A stretch of DNA of 34,665 nucleotides from Candidatus Brocadia sapporoensis (GTDB taxonomy: Bacteria; Planctomycetota; Brocadiia; Brocadiales; Brocadiaceae). The notes beneath the pieces are model-generated. The model saw only the letters and a program-made list of their open reading frames with translations. It searched no databases and was not told the origin of the DNA. How positions within the stretch are numbered: position 1 is the first letter of the stretch; every line of letters begins with the position of its first letter. This document shows, in pieces, positions 15,833 through 24,921 of this stretch. The position numbers were made by a program, and so were the translations under genes. The DNA lies in the NCBI RefSeq assembly GCF_001753675.2, contig NZ_MJUW02000081.1, positions 1 through 34,665 on the forward strand. The letters are read 5' to 3'.

Positions 15833-17491
15833 CTATTCTGCAACAAGAACCGCCCCTTTGTCTGCAGAGGTTACACATTTCGCATATCTGGCCAATAAAC
15901 CCTGCGTGATTTTTGGCTTTGGCGGCACCCAACGCGCCTTACGCTTTGCAAGCACCTCTTCTGTGACGTGTAAATTCAACATTCTCTTAGGAATGTCGAT
16001 GAATATTTCGTCTCCGTCCTCCACCAACGCAATAGGACCACCAACCATTGCTTCCGGTGACACATGCCCAATGCAGGGCCCCTGAGTGCCACCCGAAAAT
16101 CTCCCGTCAGTAACCAATGCAACAGACTCCCCAAGACCCATACCAACAAGCGCCGCGGTAGGCGACAACATTTCCCGCATCCCAGGCCCCCCGCGCGGTC
16201 CTTCATATCGTATTACCACAACCATGCCTTTCTTAATCTGAGAATTCATTATCGCTGCCATTGCGGTTTCTTCACTATCGAACACCTTTGCAATGCCCTT
16301 AAACTGCATCATACCGGCCGACACGGCACTCTGTTTAATTACGGCACCATCAGGAGATAAACTTCCATACAAAACAGCAATTCCGCCTTCTTTATGATAC
16401 GCCTTTTCCTTTGCCCTGATAATATCATCATCATGAATTTCTGCCGCCTTTGCAATCTGCCTGGTAGTTAAGCCACTCACCGTGGCACAGTCGTGCAAAT
16501 CGCTGTATAGCCGTTTCATAACGGCCGGGATCCCGCCCGCATAGTATAAATCCTCCAGCAAATATTCACCGCCAGGCTGCATGCTGGTTATATGCGGAGT
16601 TCTCGCACTAATCGAATCGCACAGCGGTAAATCGACTTTTACTCCAGCCTCTTGTGCAATGGCAGGAATATGCAAGCATGAGTTGGTTGACCCCCCCAGT
16701 GCCATATCAACCATAATGGCATTCTCAAACGCTTCTTTAGTCATAATTTTTCGAGCGGTAATACCTTTTCTTACCAATTCAACCACCTGTTGTCCGCTTT
16801 TATAAGCAATCCGTTCCTTTTCAGAAGAGATAGCCAACGACGCAGCGCATCGCGGCAACGACATTCCTATTGCCTCGGTAACACATGCCATGGTATTGGC
16901 GGTATAAAGCCCCTGACATGAACCCGGTCCGGGACAGGCCTCCATTTCAAGACAAGAAAGTTCCTCTTCGCTGATTTCCCCTTTTCGCCTTCTTCCTACC
17001 GCCTCAAAGGTATCTTTTACGAGAGAAAGCTTTTGTTTTCCGGAACGCCCGGAAATCATTGGGCCAGCCGTTAGAACAATACCAGGGATATCCAGCCTGG
17101 CAGCCCCCATCAACATTCCTGGTGTTATCTTGTCACAGTTCGTAAGCATGACGAGTCCGTCTAAGCAATGAGCGCTTACAACACACTCAACAATATCCGC
17201 AATAAGATCCCGCGATGCGAGTGAATACCGCATACCCGCATGACCCATCGCTATTCCATCGCAAATACCAGGCACACCAAAAACAAAACTAACGCCGCCA
17301 CCCGCATGAATCCCTTTTTCAATCGCTCTTTCAAGCGATCGCATATGCACATGTCCGGGAATCAGATCGGTAAAACTACTGGCTATTCCGATAAAAGGTT
17401 TGCCCAAATCATCCTTATTTAAGCCCGTGGCATACAAAAGCGCCCGCGCCGGAACACGCTCGAGCCCCTTGGTAATTTTATCGCTTCGCAA
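15833..17491 (-). CDS. ilvD: Dihydroxy-acid dehydratase
   Basis: This iron-sulfur enzyme dehydrates dihydroxy acids in valine, isoleucine and leucine synthesis. Diagnostic motifs are [50 protein letters not shown] and [15 protein letters not shown]. The PGHVHM form matches the E. coli-type enzyme rather than the PCN form typical of [2Fe-2S] members, which would mean an oxygen-labile cluster suited to an anaerobe. The likely start is TTG at 17491 (552 residues, [16 protein letters not shown]), with AAAGGA 8 nt upstream. An in-frame ATG at 17557 would add 22 residues but falls at the predicted transcription start. A near-consensus promoter precedes it. Confidence 0.95.
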   Translation of the reverse strand: MRSDKITKGLERVPARALLYATGLNKDDLGKPFIGIASSFTDLIPGHVHMRSLERAIEKGIHAGGGVSFVFGVPGICDGIAMGHAGMRYSLASRDLIADIVECVVSAHCLDGLVMLTNCDKITPGMLMGAARLDIPGIVLTAGPMISGRSGKQKLSLVKDTFEAVGRRRKGEISEEELSCLEMEACPGPGSCQGLYTANTMACVTEAIGMSLPRCAASLAISSEKERIAYKSGQQVVELVRKGITARKIMTKEAFENAIMVDMALGGSTNSCLHIPAIAQEAGVKVDLPLCDSISARTPHITSMQPGGEYLLEDLYYAGGIPAVMKRLYSDLHDCATVSGLTTRQIAKAAEIHDDDIIRAKEKAYHKEGGIAVLYGSLSPDGAVIKQSAVSAGMMQFKGIAKVFDSEETAMAAIMNSQIKKGMVVVIRYEGPRGGPGMREMLSPTAALVGMGLGESVALVTDGRFSGGTQGPCIGHVSPEAMVGGPIALVEDGDEIFIDIPKRMLNLHVTEEVLAKRKARWVPPKPKITQGLLARYAKCVTSADKGAVLVAE

Positions 17492-17567
17492 ACGTACTTT
17501 TCCTTTCAAATTTAAAACAAGAACCAATTTCAATGAGACATGCAATACTATACCCAAAAGCCTTATT

Positions 17568-17595
17568 ATTATAGCGAAAAGCTTTTTAATGTCAA
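17568..17595 (-). promoter_or_regulatory. Sigma70-type promoter of ilvD
   Basis: On the minus strand a perfect -35 box TTGACA (17590-17595) is followed after 16 bp by a perfect -10 box TATAAT (17568-17573). Transcription should begin near 17561. That leaves a leader of about 70 nt before the TTG start at 17491 and makes the longer ATG start at 17557 very unlikely. No BCAA leader peptide or T-box was recognised in the leader. Confidence 0.85.
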
Positions 17596-17784
17596 TTTAA
17601 AACTCCACTATCCATCCGTAGATTTCACTTGACTTTAACACAGGTTTGGGTATTATTCACACGATATGTCTTGCTGAAATTGCCGCAATACAAAGTGATG
17701 AGGTAAATACCCACCCAGGGTCTTTGAATTGCGACCCTTGATAATGGGAGGGTTATAATTTTTCAATGTATAGAATCCAGGTAT

Positions 17785-19380
17785 ATGAAGTTAGTATATA
17801 TTTTATTAATTCTGTTTATTATCCTATCTAACTCTCCAACATTGCTTGCGCAAACTGAACTTATCGAGGTATGGGAACCGCAAGCTGCCGGGCGTTTTTA
17901 TCCCGATAACGAAACTATCCTGAAAGATCAGATAAATAGTTTTTTTAAAACTGTTCCTGCGCCAGCGCTGAACGGGAGACCTGTCGCTATTATTTCGCCA
18001 CATGCGGGTTATCAGTATTCTGGCCAGGTAGCAGCTTACGGATATAACGCTATCAAAGGTATCGATTATTCAAGAGTCATTGTTCTTTCACCCAGCCATT
18101 TTCGAAATGGAAAACGATTCCGGGGCGTATCTATTCTTAAGACAAAAGGCTTTAAAACACCGTTAGGCATTATCCCTGTAGATCAGGATGCATGCAATCA
18201 GCTTCTTGACAACTCAAAGAATAAGCCTGCCAATTCCTCCCGTAAGGGTATACCACTTTTTGGGACATATGAAGGCGCCTATTTGGGAGAACATTCCCTG
18301 GAAACCCAGTTACCTTTCTTACAGATGTCTCTGAACGCCTTTCAATTGGTTCCTATTATGGTCGGCCTATTGATCGAGGATGATTTCGATCGGATTGCAG
18401 ACGCCATACGACCACTGATTGACGAAAAAACGCTCCTTGTGATAAGTTCAGATTTTACGCATTTTGGGGAAGGTTATGGTTACACCCCCTTTAAAAAAGA
18501 CATAGAAAAGAACATCGCGGCTATGGACTATGGTGCATTTGAAAAAATCCGAAATAAGGATTTTGAAGGACTTAAAAAGTACCGGAAAGAAACGGGAATA
18601 AACGCTTGTGGGATCATGCCGATTCAGTTGCTCCTTAAATTATTACCGGATACTGTATCGGGCGAAGTATTAAAATATGACACATCCGGGCATCAATCCC
18701 ACAATTTTTCTTATTCCGTAAGTTATGCGTCTATTATATTTACAAAACCCGCGGGTACAAAATCTGGGCGTATTTTACCAGAAAAGGAAATACTCGAAAC
18801 CCGCCAGATTTCCTTAACAAAGGAAGAAAAATCGCTGCTCCTGTCTTTGGCCAGAAACACGCTGGAAACCTATGCAAAAACCGGTATCCCACCAAAACCA
18901 AACCAGATAAACAGCCAATTGACCCCAAATTTAAAAGAAAAATGTGGCGTTTTTGTCACGTTAAAAAAACATGGCAGGCTTCGCGGATGTATTGGATATC
19001 TCTTGCCTAGGGCACCCCTCTTCCAAGAGGTTATCGAAAATACGATAAATTCCTCTTTCTGCGACAGGAGATTTAACCCAATAGAGGCAAACGAAGTTTC
19101 TGATATTACTATAGAAATTTCTGTTCTAAGCTTTCCAAAAAGAATAATAAAGCCGGACGATTTTGATGTTGGCAAAGAAGGCATTCTTATACGGAAAGGA
19201 CATTCCAGTGCTGTATTTCTTCCGCAGGTTGCGATAGAGCAAGGATGGGATAGAGCAGAAACCCTTTCCCACCTTTGCCAGAAAGCCGGACTATTAAGAG
19301 ACACATGGAAGGGCACTGATATGGAATTTTATACATTTACTGCGGACGTGTTTCATGAATCCCCGAAATCCCGAATTTGA
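17785..19380 (+). CDS. Exported MEMO-AMMECR1 fusion protein
   Basis: The 531-residue protein begins with a Sec-type signal peptide (1-22, cleavage after LLA). The MEMO domain (about 27-315; 'AmmeMemoRadiSam protein B') keeps the putative metal/active-site residues seen in human MEMO1: H73 in SPHAGYQYSG, H170 in GEHSLETQLPF, H226 in SSDFTHFGEG and C275 in NACGI. The AMMECR1 domain (about 345-525; 'protein A') carries CGVFVTLKKHGRLRGCIGY with the invariant LRGCIG at 399-404. MEMO proteins resemble class III extradiol dioxygenases and bind iron or copper; AMMECR1 function is unknown. Fusions of the two occur in bacteria and archaea but are usually cytoplasmic. A TATAAT at 17754-17759 may be its -10 box, without a good -35. 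The gene overlaps the next AMMECR1 gene. Domain calls are secure; function is not. Confidence 0.9.
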   Translation: MKLVYILLILFIILSNSPTLLAQTELIEVWEPQAAGRFYPDNETILKDQINSFFKTVPAPALNGRPVAIISPHAGYQYSGQVAAYGYNAIKGIDYSRVIVLSPSHFRNGKRFRGVSILKTKGFKTPLGIIPVDQDACNQLLDNSKNKPANSSRKGIPLFGTYEGAYLGEHSLETQLPFLQMSLNAFQLVPIMVGLLIEDDFDRIADAIRPLIDEKTLLVISSDFTHFGEGYGYTPFKKDIEKNIAAMDYGAFEKIRNKDFEGLKKYRKETGINACGIMPIQLLLKLLPDTVSGEVLKYDTSGHQSHNFSYSVSYASIIFTKPAGTKSGRILPEKEILETRQISLTKEEKSLLLSLARNTLETYAKTGIPPKPNQINSQLTPNLKEKCGVFVTLKKHGRLRGCIGYLLPRAPLFQEVIENTINSSFCDRRFNPIEANEVSDITIEISVLSFPKRIIKPDDFDVGKEGILIRKGHSSAVFLPQVAIEQGWDRAETLSHLCQKAGLLRDTWKGTDMEFYTFTADVFHESPKSRI

Positions 19381-19988
19381 TTTCTTATAACACACAGATT
19401 TTTCCCATCTGTTTTAACCACAAAAAAGATACTCCCTTGGATGAACAAGCGAAAAGACTTCTTTTAGATATTGCAAGAAAAAGTATCAGGGCGGCAATAA
19501 AACTGGAACCAAAGCCTCTCGTATCATGCACCCATTCTGATCTGCTGGAGAAACACGGTGTTTTTGTCACATTAAAAACACGCGGTCAACTTCGGGGCTG
19601 CATTGGAATCCTTCAGTCTGACCTTCCACTCTATCAGTTAGTCTCCGAAATGGCGGCGGCCTCGGCAGCAGACGATCCACGATTTGAGCATAATCGCATC
19701 ACTCTTTCGGAACTCAACCAACTGGAGATTGAAATCTCCATCTTGTCTCCATTGACGTGCATTATTGATCCACTCAATTTTGAACTTGGGAAGCACGGTA
19801 TCTACATTAAAAAAGGAATCCGATCGGGATGTTTTTTGCCTCAGGTGGCAGCAGAAACTGGCTGGAACAAGGAAGAATTTCTCTCCTTTTGCTGCTCACA
19901 CAAGGCGGGGTTGCCTCCCAGCGCATGGAAGCAGAAAGACATTGAAATTTATGTCTTCACCACAGAGACAATCAAAGAAAAAGAATAG
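19377..19988 (+). CDS. Stand-alone AMMECR1 domain protein
   Basis: The roughly 200-residue protein is almost entirely one AMMECR1 domain, with HGVFVTLKTRGQLRGCIGILQ containing the invariant LRGCIG. Then come AAASAADDPRFEHNRITLSELNQLEIEISIL and a C-terminal GCFLPQVAAETGWNKEEFLSFCC. It shares the fold and motifs of the C-terminal half of the preceding protein but is clearly diverged from it. A TTG at 19377 overlaps the preceding TGA. A second TTG at 19437 (MDEQAKRLLLDIARK) would start right at the domain and is also plausible. It has no signal peptide, so unlike its neighbour it should be cytoplasmic. The radical SAM member of the AmmeMemoRadiSam trio is not next to it. Confidence 0.88.
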   Translation: MISYNTQIFPICFNHKKDTPLDEQAKRLLLDIARKSIRAAIKLEPKPLVSCTHSDLLEKHGVFVTLKTRGQLRGCIGILQSDLPLYQLVSEMAAASAADDPRFEHNRITLSELNQLEIEISILSPLTCIIDPLNFELGKHGIYIKKGIRSGCFLPQVAAETGWNKEEFLSFCCSHKAGLPPSAWKQKDIEIYVFTTETIKEKE

Positions 19989-20071
19989 GGGCACGAATCA
20001 CCCTTATCCTTCGCAAAAAACCAAGGCAGCCGCTAAGGAAAGAACCTGCCGTTAACGATTACACAGAATTT

Positions 20072-20230
20072 TCACTTTCCTTTTTCAAAAATTCTGCCCA
20101 CATAAAAAACCATAACACCCAGGAACAAAAGGAAGATTTCTGTCTTCATGGAATCCTTTGCGATGCCAAAATACAGGGCGTTCAATGCCAAAATAATTCC
20201 CATGACTTGCAAAATCTTTGCAAAGCTCAT
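20072..20230 (-). CDS. Small two-helix membrane protein downstream of trpE
   Basis: A 52-codon frame starts 1 nt after the trpE stop codon, with AGGAAT about 9 nt before its ATG. The product (MSFAKILQVMGIILALNALY ... VGRIFEKGK) has two hydrophobic helices, about residues 5-24 and 31-46, joined by a short charged turn (KDSMKTE), with a basic C-terminus. The tight coupling to trpE and the clean membrane topology argue for a real gene. No function can be assigned. After its stop about 85 nt remain to the convergent AMMECR1 gene, with no clear terminator. Confidence 0.65.
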   Translation of the reverse strand: MSFAKILQVMGIILALNALYFGIAKDSMKTEIFLLFLGVMVFYVGRIFEKGK

Positions 20231-20231
20231 T

Positions 20232-21761
20232 TCATGAATTCCTATAGGCGCTTTTTATAACGTCCCGCTCTCGTGTTAACTTTTCAGCAATTTCTATTGC
20301 CCTCAGCAATCCTTTCGCCTTATTCACCGTTTCTTCATATTCCTGTTCGGGGACGGAATCCGCTACAATTCCAGCTCCAGCTTGAATATACGCGTCATTT
20401 CCTTTAAGTAAAATCGTTCGAATCGTTATACACGTATTCATATTATCAAAGAAATCAAAATAACCAACTGCCCCGCCGTAAGGCCCTCTCTTTGTAGGCT
20501 CAATGCTATCGATAATCTGCATCGCCCTGATTTTCGGTGCGCCGGATAACGTACCTGCTGGCAGGCATGCCTTCAGCGAGTCAAACGCATTTTTGCCCGC
20601 TTCCAGTTCACCGCATACGCTGGAGGTTATATGCATAACATGGGAGTATTTCTCAATAACCATCTTTTCATCAATTTGCACACTTCCAAAACGAGACACC
20701 CTTCCCACATCATTTCTTCCTAAATCCAAAAGCATGATGTGCTCTGCCCGTTCTTTAGGGTCATCAATTAGATTCTGGGCAAAACCCTGATCCTCTTCGT
20801 CGTCTCTCCCTCTGCGTCTGGTACCAGCAATTGGCCTTACAACTATCTTCTTTCCTTCAACCTTCACCATAACTTCAGGTGACGAGCCAACAAACTGTAC
20901 ATCACCCATCTTAAGGTAAAACATATAAGGCGACGGATTAATTACACGCAAGACTCGATAAATACTGAAGGGGTCGGCTTTCGTCTGTATTTTAAATCGT
21001 TGAGAAATTACCACCTGAAAAACATCGCCCGCACGGATGTATTCTTTACATTGATTTACCGCTTTAAGAAAGTCAGACCTTTCGAAGTTAGAAGAAAACA
21101 CAAGGTTCGTTTCCTTTTCGGTCATGATATCATCGCTTAATGCCATAACGGGCGTTCGCAATTTTTCAACAAGGCAATCAATTTTACTAACCGCCTTTTG
21201 GTATAAATTTTCCAAATGACTATCATCAATCATTGCGGTACAAACAACTTTAATGGTTTTTGTTACATGATCAAATATGATCATCGTGTCATAAAACATG
21301 ACATGGATATCAGGAAGTGATAAATCATCTCTGGGAATATTTGGCAACGATTCATAATAACGAATCGTGTCATATCCAATATACCCGACACCACAGCAAA
21401 AAAACTGTGGTAAACCATCCAATTGTGCTGGTGTGAAAGATTTTACCTCACCATACAAGATAGCCAAGGGATCCTGTGCATGTACTACTTCATTTGGTTT
21501 CCCCCGGCGTTTGATTTCTATACGAGTGCCAAATGCTGTAAATTCAATAAACGGGTCAGAGCTCAGAAGAGAATAGCGGGAAATCTTTTCACCGCCAGAA
21601 GCACTTTCAAGCAAAAAAGAGTTTTCCGTATCGGCAATCTTTTGAAATGCAGATACCGGTGTAAGGGAATCTGCAAAGAGTTGCCGATAAACAGGGACAA
21701 GATTACTTCCGGCAGCCAACTGTTTAAATGTTTCAAAGCCAGGGTAATATTGCTTCATCAT
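20232..21761 (-). CDS. trpE: Anthranilate synthase component I
   Basis: It converts chorismate plus ammonia or glutamine to anthranilate, the first step of tryptophan synthesis. Motifs are LLESA in the tryptophan feedback site (SFLLESASGGEKISRYSLL), GSSPEVMVKVEGKKIVVRPIAGTRRRG, HIMLLDLGRNDVGRV and LPAGTLSGAPKIRAMQII of the chorismate-binding fold. I start it at the ATG at 21761 (509 residues, MMKQYYPGFETF); an adjacent ATG is at 21758. The frame stays open to an ATG at 21809, but that lies inside a terminator hairpin, and the added 16 residues do not belong to the family. No strong ribosome binding site is visible. trpG is not adjacent, so the amidotransferase partner must be elsewhere. Confidence 0.93.
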   Translation of the reverse strand: MMKQYYPGFETFKQLAAGSNLVPVYRQLFADSLTPVSAFQKIADTENSFLLESASGGEKISRYSLLSSDPFIEFTAFGTRIEIKRRGKPNEVVHAQDPLAILYGEVKSFTPAQLDGLPQFFCCGVGYIGYDTIRYYESLPNIPRDDLSLPDIHVMFYDTMIIFDHVTKTIKVVCTAMIDDSHLENLYQKAVSKIDCLVEKLRTPVMALSDDIMTEKETNLVFSSNFERSDFLKAVNQCKEYIRAGDVFQVVISQRFKIQTKADPFSIYRVLRVINPSPYMFYLKMGDVQFVGSSPEVMVKVEGKKIVVRPIAGTRRRGRDDEEDQGFAQNLIDDPKERAEHIMLLDLGRNDVGRVSRFGSVQIDEKMVIEKYSHVMHITSSVCGELEAGKNAFDSLKACLPAGTLSGAPKIRAMQIIDSIEPTKRGPYGGAVGYFDFFDNMNTCITIRTILLKGNDAYIQAGAGIVADSVPEQEYEETVNKAKGLLRAIEIAEKLTRERDVIKSAYRNS

Positions 21762-21776
21762 TTCAATAATAGAGTT

Positions 21777-21810
21777 AAAAAAAATGGGTGTTGCAAAGGC
21801 AACACCCATT
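21777..21810 (-). terminator. Rho-independent terminator between porin and trpE
   Basis: A perfect 12-bp stem (21783-21794 with 21799-21810, core GGGTGTTGC/GCAACACCC) has a 4-nt loop and, on the minus strand, is followed by eight T residues. It lies about 70 nt beyond the porin stop and 16 nt before the trpE start. Its simplest role is to end the abundant porin transcript. It could also act as an attenuator if trpE is reached by read-through. A short frame in front of it (MVTNVLVVST) has no Trp codons, so classical trp attenuation is not supported. Confidence 0.88.
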
Positions 21811-21878
21811 ATGTCGATACAACTAATACATTTGTGACCATCAAACCAAAATACGTGCAGATGATCTATCCACAGTTC

Positions 21879-23540
21879 TTAAAAGGTAACCGTAGTTTGT
21901 AAATAGAACCAATTTGTATCAAAATCGGCAACATTAGCATTCATCCAGCTCTGTGGATTAAACCATGAATATCCGGCAAGAATACCTACGTTCTTATATA
22001 ATTGGTAGCTTACCGTCAAATCGACTTCCTGGGCCAAATTAGAACTGCCCGTATCATAACTTCCACGAGGAGTAGCCAACGATCCATTCGCAAGATACCA
22101 ACCGTCTTTTGCTTCGGCTAACAAATAGTAATGATAATCAACCTGAGCGGTCAACTTATTCGTGGGTTGAATCTTGACATTACCCCTGAAATCGTGCATG
22201 TTTTGCCATGAGACTAAATCGATAGCTCCATAATTGTTCTGCCAGTGATTAGTAGGATAGAGATTATCAAATGTTCCATGCGTACTATCAGTAGGATCAT
22301 CATCACCAGACGAATAATCATATTCAAAACCAAACCTTGGCTTCCAATTCATTTCCTTAAAAGTGTATCCTGCTCTACCAGCAAATGCCCAGGCTCTTTG
22401 CGTCATATCGCCGTAGTCGCCAAACTGACCATGAGCTTCCGCGGTGTAATCAATAGCATCAATGTTAGGAATTTTACCATCAATTCTAGCACCAACATCG
22501 TGGATTACGACGCCTGGATTATTGTTCGCTCTGACATTTCCCGTTGCAACTAACGTAGAGTTCGTGGAAGAACCATCCTGGTCATTTTTTTGAATATACA
22601 TAAACTCTAACAACGCACCAGGAACAAGCTTTTTAAGCCCTAACTGGGCGGCGTATACATTTTCGTTGCTATCCCAATTCCCACCAGTCGCACTTTTACC
22701 GATAAAACCATTCTCATCTACCCTCGCGGCGAATGCCTCAGCATGGATTTCATCCGTATCCCACATAAATCTGCCACCATCAAACACGCGACCTACATTT
22801 GACCATACAAAGTTACCAATAACCCTGTGATCGCCCCAGATAATCTCCTGACGTCCAACCCTTACAGTTAATGGCAAGTCAAAAAGTTTCTTTAAGTCAA
22901 AATAACCCTGATGAAGATCAAAAATACTGTTTTCGGTATTACTATAAGCGTACCCAACCGTGGAACCTTCTGCGCCAAACGTCCTTGCATCCTGAAGCTG
23001 AATAAATAACCTTAGATGCTCATTTACATCTGCGTCAGCCCAGAGCCTTGTCTGGTTTAACACATAATCATCATCATAGGACGAATAACGATTTGAAATT
23101 CCCGTCGCTCCGGGTAGTGTACCATTACTAACGGGCACCTGATAGAGGCCATTTGCATATTCCGCCCTTGTTTTGATCTGTCCACCCAACTTTACTTTTT
23201 TGGCAAATTCAGAATATACATTCCCAGCAATATCTTCGGCCTTGAGCGCTGGCTGTGCCTGAGCAGCGGTCTTCATCTCTTCTTTCAAGGTGCTAACCTC
23301 ATTTTTCAAGGTTTCAACATCATTTTTTGTGGCAGAAGATGATGATGCCACTGTCTTATCTTGCTTTACAGATTCAATCTGATCTGTCAAAGCCGAGACA
23401 GATGCCCTTAAGGCATTCAACTCTTTCTCCATCTCTTCTAACGACTTAGCATCTGCTCCAAAAGACTGACTAACAGTCACTGCGCAGAAGACGGCAGCGA
23501 CAAAACCACCTGTACATGTCTTCCACAATCCATTTCTCAT
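21879..23540 (-). CDS. Outer-membrane porin with N-terminal coiled coil (alginate-export/OprP-like barrel)
   Basis: From the ATG at 23540 (GGGAGG 7-8 nt upstream; the ATG at 23579 is rejected) the protein has 553 residues. A signal peptide ending at SQSFGA is followed by a heptad-like coiled coil (about 28-105) that probably spans or anchors in the periplasm. A beta-barrel rich in alternating aromatic strands runs from about 120, with VRVGRQEIIWGDHRVIGNFVWSNVGRVFDGGRF, typical of alginate-export-family barrels. The C-terminus YLQTTVTF ends in phenylalanine, the BamA signal. A porin in the outermost membrane of Kuenenia has been described; whether this is its orthologue cannot be decided here. 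It stands alone between a long AT-rich leader and its own terminator, which suggests strong independent expression. Confidence 0.88.
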   Translation of the reverse strand: MRNGLWKTCTGGFVAAVFCAVTVSQSFGADAKSLEEMEKELNALRASVSALTDQIESVKQDKTVASSSSATKNDVETLKNEVSTLKEEMKTAAQAQPALKAEDIAGNVYSEFAKKVKLGGQIKTRAEYANGLYQVPVSNGTLPGATGISNRYSSYDDDYVLNQTRLWADADVNEHLRLFIQLQDARTFGAEGSTVGYAYSNTENSIFDLHQGYFDLKKLFDLPLTVRVGRQEIIWGDHRVIGNFVWSNVGRVFDGGRFMWDTDEIHAEAFAARVDENGFIGKSATGGNWDSNENVYAAQLGLKKLVPGALLEFMYIQKNDQDGSSTNSTLVATGNVRANNNPGVVIHDVGARIDGKIPNIDAIDYTAEAHGQFGDYGDMTQRAWAFAGRAGYTFKEMNWKPRFGFEYDYSSGDDDPTDSTHGTFDNLYPTNHWQNNYGAIDLVSWQNMHDFRGNVKIQPTNKLTAQVDYHYYLLAEAKDGWYLANGSLATPRGSYDTGSSNLAQEVDLTVSYQLYKNVGILAGYSWFNPQSWMNANVADFDTNWFYLQTTVTF

Positions 23541-24664
23541 TACATACACCTCCCTAAACAAAGGACAATTGGACTCCAATTTAACAACAGAACTAGCAAG
23601 ATAAAATTACCAAGCTAAAATAATTTAGAGCAACTTGCCTCCTTTCTCCTCCTCCAGTTATTTTCTTTCTTCTTTACAAATATTACCTTTTCAGCGTTTA
23701 TTCCTTTACAAAAAACATTTATATAAAATCTAAAACCAGAAAATCGTCTTGCCTACCTTACCAAAATTAATATTTACGTCTCGCTTTAGACTTAATCCGA
23801 ACTCCACTTTCGTCATCAATTACACTTCGGAAGCCTTCTAATCAAACAACTGAATACTTCTCAACTTGTGCACCCTAAAAAATATTTCAAATCAAACAAT
23901 CTCTTCATATTACTCTGGCCCTTGCAGGCCAGACTAAGCAAAATTATTCTTTGTCTATACGAATATATTTATCAAAATACCGCTATTTAATAATGCTATG
24001 AGCCTTTAACCAATCCAAAAAATTTGTAAAACCCCATTTTTGGTTAAGCCACCACAATCTCTCCCAAAGAGCTAAATCACTCGCACAACCCGCTTAAAAT
24101 CTGATCAAAACGACAAAAAAAACAAATCGTCCACAACCTCTAAGCTGTCAGATATATTTTTGCGCAGTAAGATAACAAAAAAACAAACCCATGTCAAATA
24201 AATATTTTTCAAATAAATATCAACCAACTGATCCGACACAGAATCATAAAGCAAACGACAAGGAATTTGAAGCCTGTGGTTGTAGAGTAAAGGAGTTCGT
24301 CGTATTACAGACAAGAAGTCGTCGAAGGACTAACTTGGCATTTAGAAATTTCAAAGTTTTTCGTTGTGCCATTCATTCATCCCGAAATCCACTCACAAGA
24401 CGGGATTTTGTAATTTCCTCCTTGTATGGATCAGGATGGTTGAAAAGTCATTGGTTTTTCCCTTTTAAAACCCAGCCCAAAGAATTATTAGGCAATTTAT
24501 CAACACCTTAAGATAGCACACAAATAATGTTCCAAAATGTTTGATTGGTAAGACTATTATAGAAAGCATTGCCTCTTTAATGATTATATTGCATTTAGTT
24601 ATGCAACAAAAGCAAAAAAAATTGCAGCTATAAATTAGCACGCAACGAACAAGGCGTGATTACA

Positions 24665-24688
24665 AAAATGCAATCCAGATTGCATTTT
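24665..24688. promoter_or_regulatory. Perfect 24-bp dyad, possible operator
   Basis: AAAATGCAATC at 24665-24675 is repeated as an exact inverted copy at 24678-24688 with 2 bp between the arms. The minimal centre and the AT-rich arms look like a dimeric repressor site rather than an RNA hairpin. It stands about 310 bp upstream of the SPFH promoter, so the regulated promoter is not obvious. Confidence 0.4.
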
Positions 24689-24754
24689 GAAATTTTTTAT
24701 ATTTTGCAAGATAAACAGTTGTGCAAAATATTTAACCATATAATTTGTAAAAAT

Positions 24755-24921
24755 CAATGTTGTCCGGTCAGAAATTTGCTGGTACGGTTTTGTCATACCC
24801 GAACGCTTTTATCGGGTATCCAGTGAACCCCGAACTTTCTGGATTCCCGCTAAAAACATGCGGGAATGACCTATCGAGAGCAACAAAACAAGACGCGCAA
24901 ATTTCTAACCGGACAGCACTG
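24755..24921. mobile_element. MITE-like element with 25-bp terminal inverted repeats
   Basis: Left end 24755-24779 and right end 24897-24921 are inverted copies matching at 22 of 25 positions (core TGTCCGGTnAGAAATTTGC). The interior holds two hairpins, ATACCCGA/TCGGGTAT and ATTCCCGC/GCGGGAAT, which are themselves arranged as a larger inverted repeat. No protein is encoded. The element is bracketed exactly by TGTAAAAAT (24746-24754) and TGTAAGAAT (24922-24930), a likely 9-bp target-site duplication with one mismatch. These are the hallmarks of a miniature inverted-repeat transposable element moved by a transposase elsewhere in the genome. Confidence 0.82.

Noticed and set aside
17492-17557. 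22-residue N-terminal extension of ilvD
   Set aside because: The upstream ATG falls at the predicted transcription start of a consensus promoter, while the inner TTG has a ribosome binding site and matches the family N-terminus.
21810-21878. Classical trp attenuator leader before trpE
   Set aside because: The short frame before the hairpin (MVTNVLVVST) has no tryptophan codons and no alternative antiterminator pairing was seen; the hairpin is better read as the porin terminator.
24191-24511. 106-codon plus-strand frame in the gene-free region
   Set aside because: No ribosome binding site, irregular composition, no recognisable domain, and it lies in otherwise non-coding AT-rich DNA.
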